Shown piece by piece: positions 50,751 to 62,849 of a stretch of 64,000 bases of DNA. How positions within the stretch are numbered: the stretch's first letter is position 1; each line of letters starts with the position of its first letter. Location: positions 1,438,501-1,502,500 of the forward strand of contig JACATO010000132.1 of assembly GCA_018389105.1 (NCBI GenBank). Direction: 5' to 3'. The translations under genes and the position numbers were made by a program. This stretch comes from Nautilus pompilius (Eukaryota > Mollusca > Cephalopoda > Nautilida > Nautilidae). The notes beneath the pieces were generated by a model, which worked only from the letters and a program-made list of their open reading frames with translations, did not search any database and had not been told where the DNA came from.

Positions 50751-50824
50751 ATTTCCATGAGAATCCAAATTGAGATGGGCACAGAGACCAAAAACAAAAG
50801 AGTATTATTTACACATACAAATTT
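50751..50824 (-). CDS. Weak candidate exon encoding a membrane segment
   Basis: A 74-nt minus-strand segment lies between acceptor TTGTTAAGAAACCAG and donor AAAT|GTAAGTCTA. Only one frame is open, for 24 codons, including NNTLLFLVSVPISIWIL, which would span a membrane. It would join in phase to the splice-flanked CpG-rich patch at about 50.1 kb and then stop after 21 codons. Unrecognised, with low support. Confidence 0.2.
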
Positions 50825-51429
50825 CTGGTTTCTTAACAAAATAAAGGATAAAATGTACACTGATGAGGCAAAATTGAAAGAACTACTTTAATGAAAGTTG
50901 GTCATGGATTGCAGAAGATATTTCGTGGTCTTTAGAATAAAGTCTTATATTGTTTCAAGACATTTCATTAATAATTGTACTCTTCAAGACACCTTGTCAG
51001 TCAGGGTTGTCTCATACCTGCTTATCTTGAATATAGGTCTGGTGGACGTTTTGAAGCATTTTGTGTAATTATGACATTTAAAGGTTTTTCCATCACATTT
51101 AAATATATCCATCCGTGGTAATTTATTATTTTTTTAAATGCATCCATTCCATTTATCATCTCCATATTGACAGCACTCCAGATACTAAAAATTTGGAAGG
51201 TTCACCTGGTATTAAAGGGTGATGCAATTGTAATACATTGCCATTGACAAAGCGTTCCCATGGACATGTCAAATTCAGTTAAAGCATTAAGCAATAATCC
51301 AGATAGGGCTTCCAATTAATACATCCCTTGTGCTGTTTTTCCAAGATTGTTGTTGAACAATTTCACAACTTATATTTTACTTCAGGTAAACAGGAAATAG
51401 ATTTTATAGCAATTCAAGGTATTTTCTGA

Positions 51430-51690
51430 TGTTATTATTTTTTCCTTCTAATTTTAAGGTGGTGATTGTTGCCTCCATCAATTGTTAATGTAGGCCAAGA
51501 CCCAGACAATAGCTGGGCATGGTGTGTTTCGACTTCAGCTAACCTAAAGACCATACTGGCAAGAAAGTAAAGTTGCCTGGCTGGTGAAGAAGAGCAAGAA
51601 ATCAGGCCAAACCAACTGGAACTCAAAAAACTCAAGTCTTCATTCAACTGTAGCAGTCCAGTAATATAACTACACTGATACTTTGTCATA
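51430..51690 (-). mobile_element. Probable SINE-like repeat, third locus
   Basis: The upper end, ttcaactgtagcagtccag at 51640-51660, matches ttcaaccgtaacagtccag at the tRNA-like end of the 11.6-kb copy. The body is too diverged to align fully by eye. Confidence 0.4.
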
Positions 51691-51699
51691 AGCAAATTC

Positions 51700-52085
51700 G
51701 TTATAGTGTAAATGTATTTTTTTTAAAAAAATTGCATGTAGAAAAAAATGGTTCAAAAGTTAAAACAGGAACCCAACACACTCACCTCAAAGTTATGTAA
51801 TAGATTTTTAAAGAAATCATTGTTTTCATTCAGTAATTTAAAAACAAACAAATTATTAAAATACACAAAGCAAGTAAAACCTAAATAGAATGTGCATTCC
51901 ATAAACTTGAGTGCAGTCTGAGTTACTCCCCTTTGAGGAAGTCAATCGTCGTGTTGGTTGGTTGATGCTTTGCTCAAGTATTATTTGACCCATTTTAAGT
52001 AATATGATCCTAAATGTGTAGCAAGTGACAGTGCAGAGGGTGAACAACAACAACAACAAAAAAAAAGCTTTAGAGCATCAGTTTT
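51700..52085. other. Spacer
   Basis: AT-rich with no feature. The expected left inverted repeat of the Tigger-like element was looked for and not found. Confidence 0.45.
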
Positions 52086-52094
52086 GATGTTAAA

Positions 52095-53515
52095 TTGAAT
52101 GTTTTGAGGTGTTTGCTCCAGTTTCTGTTACTAAATTAACTCGTACAAGAAGCACTATTATGGAGAAAAAGAAGACGACACTTTTAGCAGCGTGGGTAGA
52201 AGATGTGAAACAGCGTGCCACGGCTCCTGAGCCAGGAAGTGATTCTGTCAAAGACACAAACTTCATTTGATAACCCAAAGGAATAGGAATCCAACAGAGA
52301 AACATTTATGGCCAATTGAAGGTGGTTTGGTCGTTTTAAATGTCACTTTCAGTTGCATAGTATCCACACAACTGGTGAAGCTGCAAGTGCAGATGAGAAG
52401 GCAGCTGGTGAGTTCCCTGAAACATTTAAGACAATTGTGGAAAATAGCAATTACTTGCCAAACCTTGTTTTTAATGTAGATAAGACAATGTTTTTGGAAG
52501 AGGATGCTGTTGCACATGTTCATCTCAAAGGAAAAGCAGCATGCCTCTGGCTTTGTAAGGCACGAAAAGACCACCTCACACTCCTTTGTGGCCATGCTTC
52601 AGGTGACTTGAAGCTAAAGCCACTTCTCATGTACCATTCGAAGACACCAGGAGCTACGAAGGGGGACATAAAGGAATAGCTGCCTGTCATCTGGCAGTCA
52701 AACTGGAAGGTTAGGGTAAACATGGATGTTTTTAATAACTGGTTCATCCATTGTTATTGTCCAGCTGTCAAGAATTATTGAGAGCAAAATAGATTTGAAC
52801 CAAAGGCATTGTTACTCTGAGACAATGCCTCAGGCCACCCATAAACCCTTGACATATTTCAAACTGATTTACCAGCCGAGGTTTTTTCTTCTACCTAACA
52901 GCTTCCCTGCTGCAGCCCATGGCCCAGGGTGCATTTGCTGCCTTCAAGGCTTATTACCTATGCCTCACCTTTAGTCATCTGGTTAAAAACACTGATGGGG
53001 AGAATAAACGATACATGAGGGACTGGTAGAAGGCATATAACATAATGAAGGCTATCAATAACAATGATGCATCTTGGCAGAAAGTCAGTTCTAATTGTAT
53101 GAATGGTGTTTGGTGGAAATTGTGGCCAGACATCATTGACAATTTTGTCAGATTTGAGGAGAATGTGCCAGCAGTCACCAATGATATCACATTGCTGATC
53201 AACACTGCCGTGGCCTCACCAAGAACATCTGACCAATGTGGAGCTGCAGGAGCTTGATCAGCATGACATGCAGGTTGAGGGAGTATATGCTGAAGAGGGA
53301 GGCTCTAGCTGAAAATGTCCTTACCACCAAAGTTCTTCAGGAGGTACTGGCTCTGATAACTTCAGGTCTAGCAGATCTTTTGGAACAGCATAATGACAAC
53401 TGGAAGCATATCTCCACTGTCAGGAAAATTGTCAACCAAAGTGTCACCTGCTATGAAGAAATTCTGCATGACTGTAAGAGGAAAGCGAGGATTTCACAGC
53501 AGGAAGATTAAAATA
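52095..53515 (+). mobile_element. Tigger-like (pogo superfamily) transposase remnant
   Basis: The plus strand reads SVTKLTRTRSTIMEKKKTTL then LAAWVEDVKQR before 52270. Next is WFGRFKCHFQLHSIHTTGEA with ASADEKAAGEFPE. Then come the DDE blocks: LVFNVDKT (first Asp at 52479), DHLTLLCGHASGDLKLKPLL, MYHSKTPGA, and DNASGHP (second Asp at 52821). QPMAQGAFAAFKAYYL follows at about 52912, where the family has QPMDQG, so the third catalytic Asp is Ala at 52922. The C-terminal part includes WQKVSSNCMNGVWWKLWPDI and SVTCYEEILHDCKRKA, with a stop at 53509. Motif order and length match Tigger1-type enzymes. Several stops, and most of the CENPB-type domain missing, make it dead. Confidence 0.9.
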
Positions 53516-53519
53516 AAAG

Positions 53520-53700
53520 TTACTTATAATATGGTGGGTTTTTTTTTACTGGTATTATTTATTACTGTAATGTTTTTTCAGGTTAACGGTGCATTGATAT
53601 TGATATTTCACTCGCGTTTTTGGGGTAGCAATCCTATTTAGCACAAAACTGTCAGGAATCTCTCTCACACGCAAAGCTGGGTATTACTGTACTGGTGCCA
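53520..53700 (+). other. Likely 3' end of the Tigger-like element
   Basis: The sequence at 53676-53694 reads, on the minus strand, CAGTACAGTAATACCCAGC. A CAGT start suits a pogo-type terminal repeat. No left partner and no flanking TA were found, so the border is tentative. Confidence 0.3.
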
Positions 53701-53827
53701 TCCTAATTTTAAGGTAAGATGGCACATTTAGCAACATTATTTCCAATGGTAACTGCAGATGGGTTTTCCTAGGTGGTAGGCAACAGTGAGCTTTGCATTT
53801 TCTTGGTCTCTGATACCAGCATTCTGC

Positions 53828-53829
<2 letters not shown>

Positions 53830-53898
<69 letters not shown>
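53830..53898. repeat. (GA)n microsatellite, about 69 bp
   Basis: A nearly pure GA run with a single-base break at 53865. Confidence 0.97.
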
Positions 53899-53902
<4 letters not shown>

Positions 53903-54479
53903 CACCTCATTAAGAATACCATGCACACACAAAATCAAAACAATGGTTTCTTCTATTTGTCAAGTTATCTAAATCGTTCATCCACTACACGTTGCCATTT
54001 TGTACCATGTGTTATATTTACATTCATTTTAGTCACGCAGAGCATTTAAAAACAAATTAAAAAAATTTTGCGAAATAATTGTTAGTTATAGCTAAATTAA
54101 AAACTGGACTCCTGAATGTGCATGTAAGTATCAGAGAACAAAATGGTGGTAAAACTAAGAAAAGGTAAACTGCTAGGGAAAATAGAACAATAAACAACAA
54201 AAATAATTACAACATTCATTGGAACCGAGGATATTTTCATCTAGCGTAGTTACTACTATTTAGATATTATTATAGAACTCAATTCCATAGATTTCTGAAA
54301 ATAAAACTAACGTAAGTTATGAAAAGGGCTAAGTTATTTAAAAATGATTTTATCATGATTGCATAAGCAAAGTTAATGTGTTATAAACATTTGATGAAGT
54401 CTAATAAATTTCCAACTGTCATCTGGTGATTGCTGCATACTACTGTATATACAGTACAGCTGTAAAAAAGCAATTTAAA

Positions 54480-55020
54480 ATTGTGCTGCCTTGTGTCACT
54501 GGTGTATTTATGCTGGCCTGAATGTGGTGGGAATTCTACTCCATGAGTCACCTCGGATATCGGCCAGCATTTCCACAAATGAATATGACAAGCAGTTGCA
54601 GGTCACGTCAATTAGACGAGATTGCGCTAATAGCTTGCCTCCATGCCTTTGTTTTGCTACGAGAGTACCAACAACAAGTGCCTTGCGTCTGATTGGTTGA
54701 GGCCTCCCCTAACAATCTTTGCCACAGAAATTGTTCCCTCGCTTTAATTTCCTCTTAATCAAGCCAAACACGACCAGTCATCAGGCTTTTCAGTCTGGGC
54801 ATTAATTAGCTGGGCTTCAATTTTCTGCTGCAGATACCAACTCGACTGGCCATCGATTTTTTTTTTTTTTCCTTCAGATATTGAAAACCATTTCCTAATT
54901 AGCTTCAGTCTAATCACATTCCAACATACTGGAATCATTCTGTTGATAATTTCGTGGCTGCTCACTCTAGAAACACAACGATATTAAGCTTTGGGTGACA
55001 GGTCAGACCCTACAATTCAA
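54480..55020. promoter_or_regulatory. Less AT-rich block with factor-site-like motifs
   Basis: This block is clearly less AT-rich than its flanks. It contains GATTGGTTG at 54689 (inverted CCAAT box) and several TAATTA/TAATTAG motifs of homeodomain type at about 54802 and 54896. It also has an ATCGAT and scattered CpGs. The 69-codon plus frame (54491-54700) shows no family motif. It may be a conserved non-coding or promoter element, on composition alone. Confidence 0.25.
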
Positions 55021-55029
55021 CGCTCTGCT

Positions 55030-58000
55030 AAAGCTTAGAGGTTAGCAGAACTTGTTGAAACCACTTTTTTTCTTTTTTTTTTCCATAAGGGGCAGTCCAG
55101 CTGATGTGTAAATGTGTATCCCCCCTGGTGGCAGCAGTGGTATAAAATTTAATAACTTGTGTGTCACATCACCTTGGTTCTGTAGATCACCCACAGCCAA
55201 GCAGGTGTTCAAGAATTAATTATCTATTTAATGAGGCAATTAATATGGAAGAACAGGAGACAGCGTGAAATAAAAAGAAAAATATATTAGTAGTGATAGC
55301 AATTTTGGGTGAAATGGTTCAGACATATTTTTTTTACTATTTCCATCTGAAATGCCCTGGTGCAAGCATTAGGTTAAAATTTAATTACAATAATTTCAAC
55401 ATTAGTCATAAAAGTCCTAATTAAAGTCTGCAAAACAATAAAAACAGGTCAAGTAATATAAAAGCACCACTTCTTCTTTCACATTTCGAGACTTTTTCTT
55501 CTAGAAAGTCATCAATATACCAATTAAAATCTATCAGCAACATGCTTCAGTAGTTAAAAAAAAATAATCAAGTAAACTTTCTCTCACGAATAAACCATAA
55601 ATTATTTATTTCATTTTATATCCAAAGGAGGTTTATGACAATCAATATAAATGACTCTTTGTAAGTTTAGTGTTACCAAACAATAACCATTTTAATCATA
55701 GTCAGAATGGCAGTGCCACTTATTTCTTTTACACCTGAATGCTATAATTTCCAGTAACATATTTAATATGTTTACTAAATATATCAAAATAAATAAATTG
55801 ATGGCATTTGTAGTTAAGTTTATTTTCATCCACATTAAACAAAAGAAAATCAAGCATTTAAAAATTATGTATGCATATTTAGTATTCAAACAGATGATAG
55901 ATAATACTACTACACTATCTATGGTCAGTAGCAGATCAGTAGATATGAACATCTTTCATGTGCCATCTAAACATTTAGACTATGCCAAACAATTTAAAAC
56001 TACATTTACCTAATTTGAGTAGTTCACAAAAAATCTGATTGTGTTTTTAGTTGTTTTTTTTGTTTTGAAAATAAGCAGTTTTAGTTTTGTGTGTGTGTGG
56101 CTAGCCAGAAATTCTTTGGGCTAGATGTATTCTGAATTACTAAGAGCTATCTGTAACTATAAACCAACTTGAGTATCAGACTGACTTAATGTTAAAAAAG
56201 CAGCAATCAGTATGAGAATTGTAAACAGACAGAATAAACTGCCAACAGTACTTGTTGGTTGACAGGGTCAGTAAAGACTGTTTTAACAGTTCCTTGGAGG
56301 CCAACTATAAGCCATGAGTATTGTTTCTCAGTTTCCTTGTAGCAACTACGCAAAAATAAAAATACTGGTAAAACCTAGGTATATACGTGAAAGGGTATTT
56401 TCTAGTTAACTCATGTACAAATATGCAAAGTTTCCCATAAAAAACCTAATAATCAATAAAATATGAATGATATACAGTAGAATGTCTTTTGGGAAAACAG
56501 CTATGCTTAGAATTGAAAAAAACAAATAACTGTAGTCCAAAAGATTTTTTTATTATTAGATTTTCTACTGATTTATGTTAAATATAATTTATGCTATCAG
56601 GTATTAAAAAGATGCATTATCAGCAAATAGAGAAATGGTTCATTCTTTTTAATACAGAAAATAATTATTTTTACCAATAAAAGACTTATGAAACAGAGAA
56701 CTTCATTAATATCTACTGTTTTATCACATCTGGAACCTTATTCTTCCTCTAAAATGTAGAGGTTCTAGTGTCAAAATTGACAATACAATATGGATGTGAC
56801 TAGAGAATTAGCAGTACTATAGGATGTGTCAAGAATCCTTGTATTGCAGCCAGTTTTCAGAAAACATTTAGTGCATTCTCATTTCTAGGATTTGTAAATG
56901 AATGCTTCCACCATTTCATGCTCAATGAACATTTAAATTTGGCATCATGGGAAAGCTGAATAAAATTAAGAGAAAAAATAAAACGAGATACTTTAGTGCA
57001 TAATTTGCATGCATGTGCACTACAATAATCAAAAAGCAAATAAACTAAATTGTTTAGTTCATTTTTAAAGTGTATAAAGGTCTCAAAATAGATAAACAAT
57101 TTTCTATTTGGAGAAATGATTTAAAGAATTAGCATACATACTAAAGACGTTTTAGCAGCAAATGAAACCAAAGAAAGAAAGTAGTAAAGTAATGGATCAT
57201 CAAATAACATTGGGTGCAGACTAATGTTATTTTATATTTGTAAAAGTTGCTTTCTGTTCTGCTCTGTTCTTAATTAAGCAGGTGATGATAAGGAGTCAAA
57301 TGGACAACACAGGATTCTAATCTGCCTACCTTCATTAAGATTCTCTTAATATAGTATCTTTTTCTGTTTGTATGGCAGCAGATAAAAATATTACAATAGA
57401 AAGATCAAACTATCTAAATATTCATTTATTTACGGTGGTCATTCTTAATATAGTTTTCAGATTTAAAAATGTTAAAAATAGGTACATTTAAGCATTAATC
57501 GTGCTATAAGGTCTATGCTGTTAAAATTTATATTAACACTCATGGTACATCACTAATACAAATGTGCTGAAAGTACTGTTTACTGGGGACTGGGGCAGGT
57601 CTACCTGAACAGCTTGACTGACTGACTGACCCCTAACATCCAAGCCTAATAACCCAGAACAGGAAGAGGAATTTTCCACATTAGTGAGACTGAATGTTTA
57701 ATGATACTTGAATCTTTTCTTTTCCACTGTGTGTGGTTAACCTACTTATAGGGTCAAAGGAGTTAGTATGAAAAATGTTACTGTGACTACTGAGGGAATT
57801 AAACAACACAACAAAGCTATTGCTACCACTTTCCTAAAATTCCAACTGATATAAGATCATGAAATAAAATATCAAATTACTTTGATCTTATCTTTTTAAA
57901 AGTAATTCTGTATTAGCAAAATAAACACATGCAGATCAATGAGAACTGGTCCCTTTATCTTTCATAGCATGTTTTTGGAAGAAATGTGATCTATGTTGTT

Positions 58001-61000
58001 GTTGTTTTTTAAAACAGTTTCATTCTTTATAGTTTTTAAAAATGCTTTTTTTTTTTAAAAAAGAGAGGTGGTCAGCTTGATTTCTTGCATACTCTTGTAT
58101 CTTGAAGCATATCTTAATCCAAATCAAAATCTATGAGGCACCATCATTAGCTTGTTTAAATAAGATCTTTGCCAAGAAAGTGAGGTAAAAACAGCCAAGA
58201 TGCAGAATGTTAGATGCTTTTGATCTTAGGTAACATCCATGTTGTTGCTAGCATATGTGATAATTTTAAACCACCTCCCTCCATCATTTCATATAGTAGA
58301 CAATAAACAAAACATGGAAATATCAAATTCAGATACTTGGAAATAGATGAGGGTATCTTAGTAAAAATGTTGGATTTTATACAATGTATCTGTATATATT
58401 TAATATCTTGTGACCTCATAGAAAATCTCTTAATCCTAGTAGACCATTAGTATATGATTATGGTTCCATGTTCAGTAAAGTGTTGTGAGGTAGAACTTTT
58501 CTTCTAGGTATTCAATGGAGGTCTTACTGTCCATCTTGGCTTGGCAAGCTGTCTAGTTATAGCTCTTTCTATTAGCAACTATCATGGACCTTAAAGTTAA
58601 TCCTGCTGAAAAGTGCCATGGCCCACTCTAACACACAAAATGGCTTGATCCAAAATCCAATGTAATAAACAAATTAATGTTTATTTTAAATTTATCTTGA
58701 ACTTTCTTTTTAATTGTATCTTTTTCAGACTTCTCTTTTTCCACAGTTATGTATGATTCAAAGCAGTCAGCAGAAAAGAGATTATGGTTCTTTTTGATGA
58801 ACTCCAGACTACCATTTTTAAAATTCTGCCCATCATTATGATTTCTACTCTCTCTTCATTACAAGTCTAGCTGGTTAGTTTAATCAGATCTGAAATGCTT
58901 ACAAAACTTCTTTTCCAACATGTAATGGCAGAGTTATGATTTACATTTATATTTTTCTTTTACATAAACTCATGGCTGATAAGTTGCCATAATTTCTATA
59001 AACCAAATGATGCGTACAGACTAAGGTGACACCTTTCTACTAGTTCTTTGACACCCCCACAGTAATAATTAAATTAATAAGAATTTTCTTGAAAGTTAGT
59101 AAGTTTAATTATTGTAACAGCTAGCAAGTGCATTGGTTTGCTGAATATACATTCTTGTAGGCTTTAATTTTCACCCTCTTTGCAGAATTGCAGACATCTT
59201 TATAAAGGACAGTGATGCTGGAGTATGGGGCCCCTTCAGACCCACTAACTATCTGTATTTAAGGAGGGAAAAAATAGCTGATTTAAAAAAAAAAATTTAA
59301 CTATCTCCTTAAATAATAACAAACTCCCTTCACCAAACTTGTGAACGATTGCCACTTTCAAACTAAGTTCAACTTTTAAAGTTGTTTCAGTATCGTTATT
59401 ACTTCAAAAACAACACACTGAGAATCTTGACAATATTTTCCAAAAAACAACACTCATCAAATAAAGAAAGAAAGAAAAGATTTCTAGTCTTGTTCTGAGA
59501 GTAATTTTTGCTATAAATTAAAAGATTAGGAAAGAAAGATAATGGTTAGCATAATTTAATATAAACATTTTCTTTTTCTTTATGAATACAAGTGGGTATC
59601 AAATAAGACTTCTAATAGTGATATTAATAAAGCTTTATCTGGAAAGTACGGTGACTCTTTCATTAGAATTTCTTATTTATGAAACACCAGATCAGAGATG
59701 AAAATCAGACCATGATAGGAACTAAATGGGTAATTAGGGAGCAACAAGTTTAGGGTGACATAAAGAAATGCCAAAGCATGGAGACACTAAAATCTGATGT
59801 CTACAGAAGCATCTAATGTTATAAGCTACAAGATTGCAATGATAGCAATGAAGTAGTTGATAAAAAGCTTCTAACAACTTATTAGGTAATGATTAAATAA
59901 ATATTGCCTGTCTTTTCACTGGCTAAATGATGCAGCACTAACACAAAAATAGGTAAATGTATGTAATATTGATATTATAACTGATTTTATTTTTACCAGT
60001 CATACAATAATTACAATTTTAAAGATGTAATGAACCACCTGTTAGTTATTCTTGATATTTCTCGGTCTGATTCAAATATTATTAACCAAGTTCACTTGCC
60101 AAAAATTATTTATTTTAAAAATCAATCTAAATAAATAGCAAAGTAGAATATGCAATATTTCAGCTATAACAAAATGGTAAATTAGAACGATTTAACTGTG
60201 GTCACAAAAGGCCTTGGCTGTTCCGTTATCTACATGCTTATTTATCTAAAGTACAGCAAGTTCTGGGTCAGGTACATCCACTGTTGTCTACATGGAAATA
60301 CATCATGCTCAAGAAAGGTAAGCTGTCTTTCTCCCTCCCTACATCAGTAGGAAATTCTTGAGACTATCTCAGCATTGCATTATGTTAGTATAATCTTCAA
60401 ACATAAATATACCACCATAAGCTCAGCTTTTCTTTCCTGTTTAAATATCATACTAATACAGATGATATTTGTTACATATAAAATTAGACTTTTAAAATGA
60501 AAAATACCTTCAGCACAACTTTTGCCCAAACTTTAATATAAAACATAATGCCAATAACTTTCTGATGTTTGTAATACATTACCAATTTAAAACAAAATCA
60601 TTGAACAGTTTTAATAATGTGACTTGCATGCAACTTCAGAATTATGCATCATCCTTTCTTTATACATCAATTAACTGGTTACTCTATCCTTATAGGATAC
60701 AGCATATAAGTTAATTGTAGATTATCATCAAAATCTATCATTTTTGATGACAAGCATATTTTTAGAATAAATTTTTGCAGATCTCTCTTCTTTGGTTGTT
60801 CACACAGGAAAATCCAGAGGTCAGGTTGTTTTAGTTTAATGTCTTTATTGATCTATGGTATGCCTGGTATTTTTATTTGTTTAGGTACCTGCACCAGAAT
60901 GAAGCAACAGCTGAGTACTAAATGTAATAATGGCCTGAATTTCCAAGGATGTGATTTATTATGATACATTCAGTCTCAGTTGCAAACAGGCTAGAAATGT

Positions 61001-61200
61001 TTCATTAGTGCCACTACTACTTTGGTTAATATCATCTTTTCTAATTGTATCAAATGTGTGTAATTAGAGAACTGGAAGGCTAGCTGGAACAATCTAGACC
61101 AGATGGCTTCTGAGAGTTGTTTTTCCATTGAATTCAGCTTCCATTTTTTAATAATGTTATTCCTATAATTGATGGTTGTGGTGCCTTTGAAAACAGTGGC
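55030..61200. other. Long AT-rich stretch without a recognised gene
   Basis: It holds a (GACT)n run at 57615-57630, an AAAG run at 59463-59478 and scattered short open frames. A plus segment at about 60256-60316 is flanked by acceptor TTTATCTAAAG and donor AAAG|GTAAGC and is open in all three frames, so it is uninformative. No transposase motifs were seen. Confidence 0.5.
58637..58656 (+). repeat. Short dispersed repeat end, copy 1
   Basis: The 20-mer aaaatggcttgatccaaaat recurs exactly at 62212-62231. Confidence 0.6.
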
Positions 61201-61209
61201 TAACAAGAG

Positions 61210-62420
61210 AACATGGGTGGGGAGGGATATAATTTTCTTGGACTGGGAGCTTTAGAAAAGCCACTTAAAGGAATGCTGTTGAACCAAAAGTGATATATCA
61301 GTAGGGTTGGACAGCAGATCAGCCTATCGGGTAATTTATAGTGGTCAGCTGAGGAAGAAATTAATTTCTGTTGATACTGCAGAACTAGTTCTTTTCACCA
61401 GAGGGCAGCTTCACATGGACAGAGCCTGCAGATGATGGAATTTATTTATTTAGTCAGATCTTAACTTCCTGAGAGTCTGGATGAAAGTTAGTCTGCACTA
61501 AATCAAAAGATCCTATCACAGGTAGTCATGTCTACCAGAGAATCAGTGAAACAAAACATCTAGAAATTCTTTTTTTTCCCATAAGATCCACCGACAGTGA
61601 TAAGGGAGAGAATCTAGCCCAGGAGTTGGATTGACTCATTCAAATACTTTCCATGGAAATGCTGGTATTGCAGTTTTCAAGTATTTGTTCAGCAAAAATT
61701 TTTCCTTATTATAAAAACTTAGAAAATACATTTTGAAAAGGTGTTTGTACATATATAAGCGCATGCATACATAAACAATTCTGAAATTATTCTAAACAAT
61801 TTCCTAACAGTAGCCAAGTATAAATGTGTTTTTTAACCATATTTGTAAATAAAAACATCTACCATAAGTTTTGAGACAACAAATAAAACTGAAGTTTTGC
61901 ATGCAGTCTAATAGTTTATCTTACCTTTTGCTTTTATAATTTTTCAAAATTTGCTTACTGTAATTTTTAATTAAAGACATTATCCCAAGTATTCTCAGAG
62001 TCAGAGAATTACTGTAAGAAGACCAAGTGCAACCAGAGTTGGTAAGGGGATGGATGGTAGTATTTTCTATAGACATTCGTATCAGAAATAAAATGTGCAC
62101 TGTGCTGTACTATTGGTGTGCTGCGACTGACCAAACCCCGTGGAGCCTCCTGCTGTCAATAAATGTCAATAAAGAAATGGCAAAGTCGCTGCTGCTTAGC
62201 ACACATCCTCAAAAATGGCTTGATCCAAAATTATAATATTTTCCGATTCCTCTAAAATATTTTTTCTTCTTCTTTTAGAATCTAATTAACAGCAGCTGAT
62301 TTTAAAAGCTGTAGCCACAAATATAAATTTCCCAGAATTCACTGTTCGGTGCCTAATTGGTTCTTGGATATTGTTCACATGCATCCAATGAGTCATCAAA
62401 TGGCCTAAAGAGCAAGAATT
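61210..62420. other. Unassigned DNA
   Basis: No gene recognised. A less AT-rich part at 62020-62230 ends in the shared 20-mer and could be an old SINE or LINE end. Confidence 0.4.
62212..62231 (+). repeat. Short dispersed repeat end, copy 2
   Basis: Exact copy of the 20-mer at 58637-58656, in the same orientation. Confidence 0.6.
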
Positions 62421-62425
62421 GTGTG

Positions 62426-62574
62426 ATTTCTTTTCTGTAACTTACAGGCTACAATGGAATGTCACCAACATAAGTTACCTTTTCCAATATCAACTTTGTT
62501 GTTAAGTTGATATTGGAAAAGGTAACTTATGTTGGTGACATTCCATTGTAGCCTGTAAGTTACAGAAAAGAAAT
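62426..62574. repeat. Perfect 71-bp inverted repeat with 7-nt loop
   Basis: Bases 62426-62496 are exactly complementary to 62504-62574, with loop tgttgtt at 62497-62503. There is not one mismatch in 71 pairs, and the next outer pair fails (G against A). A transcript would form a long perfect hairpin. No transposon terminal motif or target duplication is visible at the outer ends. It could be a fresh fold-back duplication, a hairpin source of small RNA, or an assembly artefact. Confidence 0.97.
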
Positions 62575-62783
62575 AAGTGTCTACCTTTTCTAAGGCTGGA
62601 AAATGTTGTTGTTTTCCTAAAAACATGAGATCCAAGTTAACCAACAATGTAAACCATTTAAAGAAGTTCAAGAGGAGAAAGTAATTTCCTTTAAATAACT
62701 GTTACTTTTTCATGTTCTAACTTTAAGATAAAACCACAAGCAGTACATCTGAGAGACTTTCAAGTGAGCATTTTCAATAATAC

Positions 62784-62846
62784 CTGTAGGAATAGGAATC
62801 CTTCAGGCTGTTGTAGAAATGTCCGCTAATTTCAGTAGTTGCAGAC
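62784..62846 (-). CDS. Candidate internal exon, unknown protein
   Basis: A 63-nt minus-strand segment follows a very good acceptor (CTTTTTTTAATATTTTGTAG) and ends at a weaker donor, ACAG|GTATTA. Only one frame is open, giving SATTEISGHFYNSLKDSYSY with balanced codon use (GGA CAT TTC TAC AAC AGC CTG AAG). It enters and leaves with two bases of a codon over. Of the short splice-flanked segments in this window it looks the most like real protein, but I do not recognise the family. The 71-bp hairpin lies 210 bases downstream and would be intronic. Confidence 0.35.
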
Positions 62847-62849
62847 CTA

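Noticed and set aside
51654-51666. CAGTCCAGTAATA as left inverted repeat of the Tigger-like element
   Set aside because: The same bases belong to the end of a SINE-like repeat shared with 11.8 kb, there is no flanking TA, and matching to the right end stops after 13 bases.
54441-54456. 16-bp palindrome tactgtatatacagta
   Set aside because: Short AT-rich palindromes are expected by chance in a window of this size.
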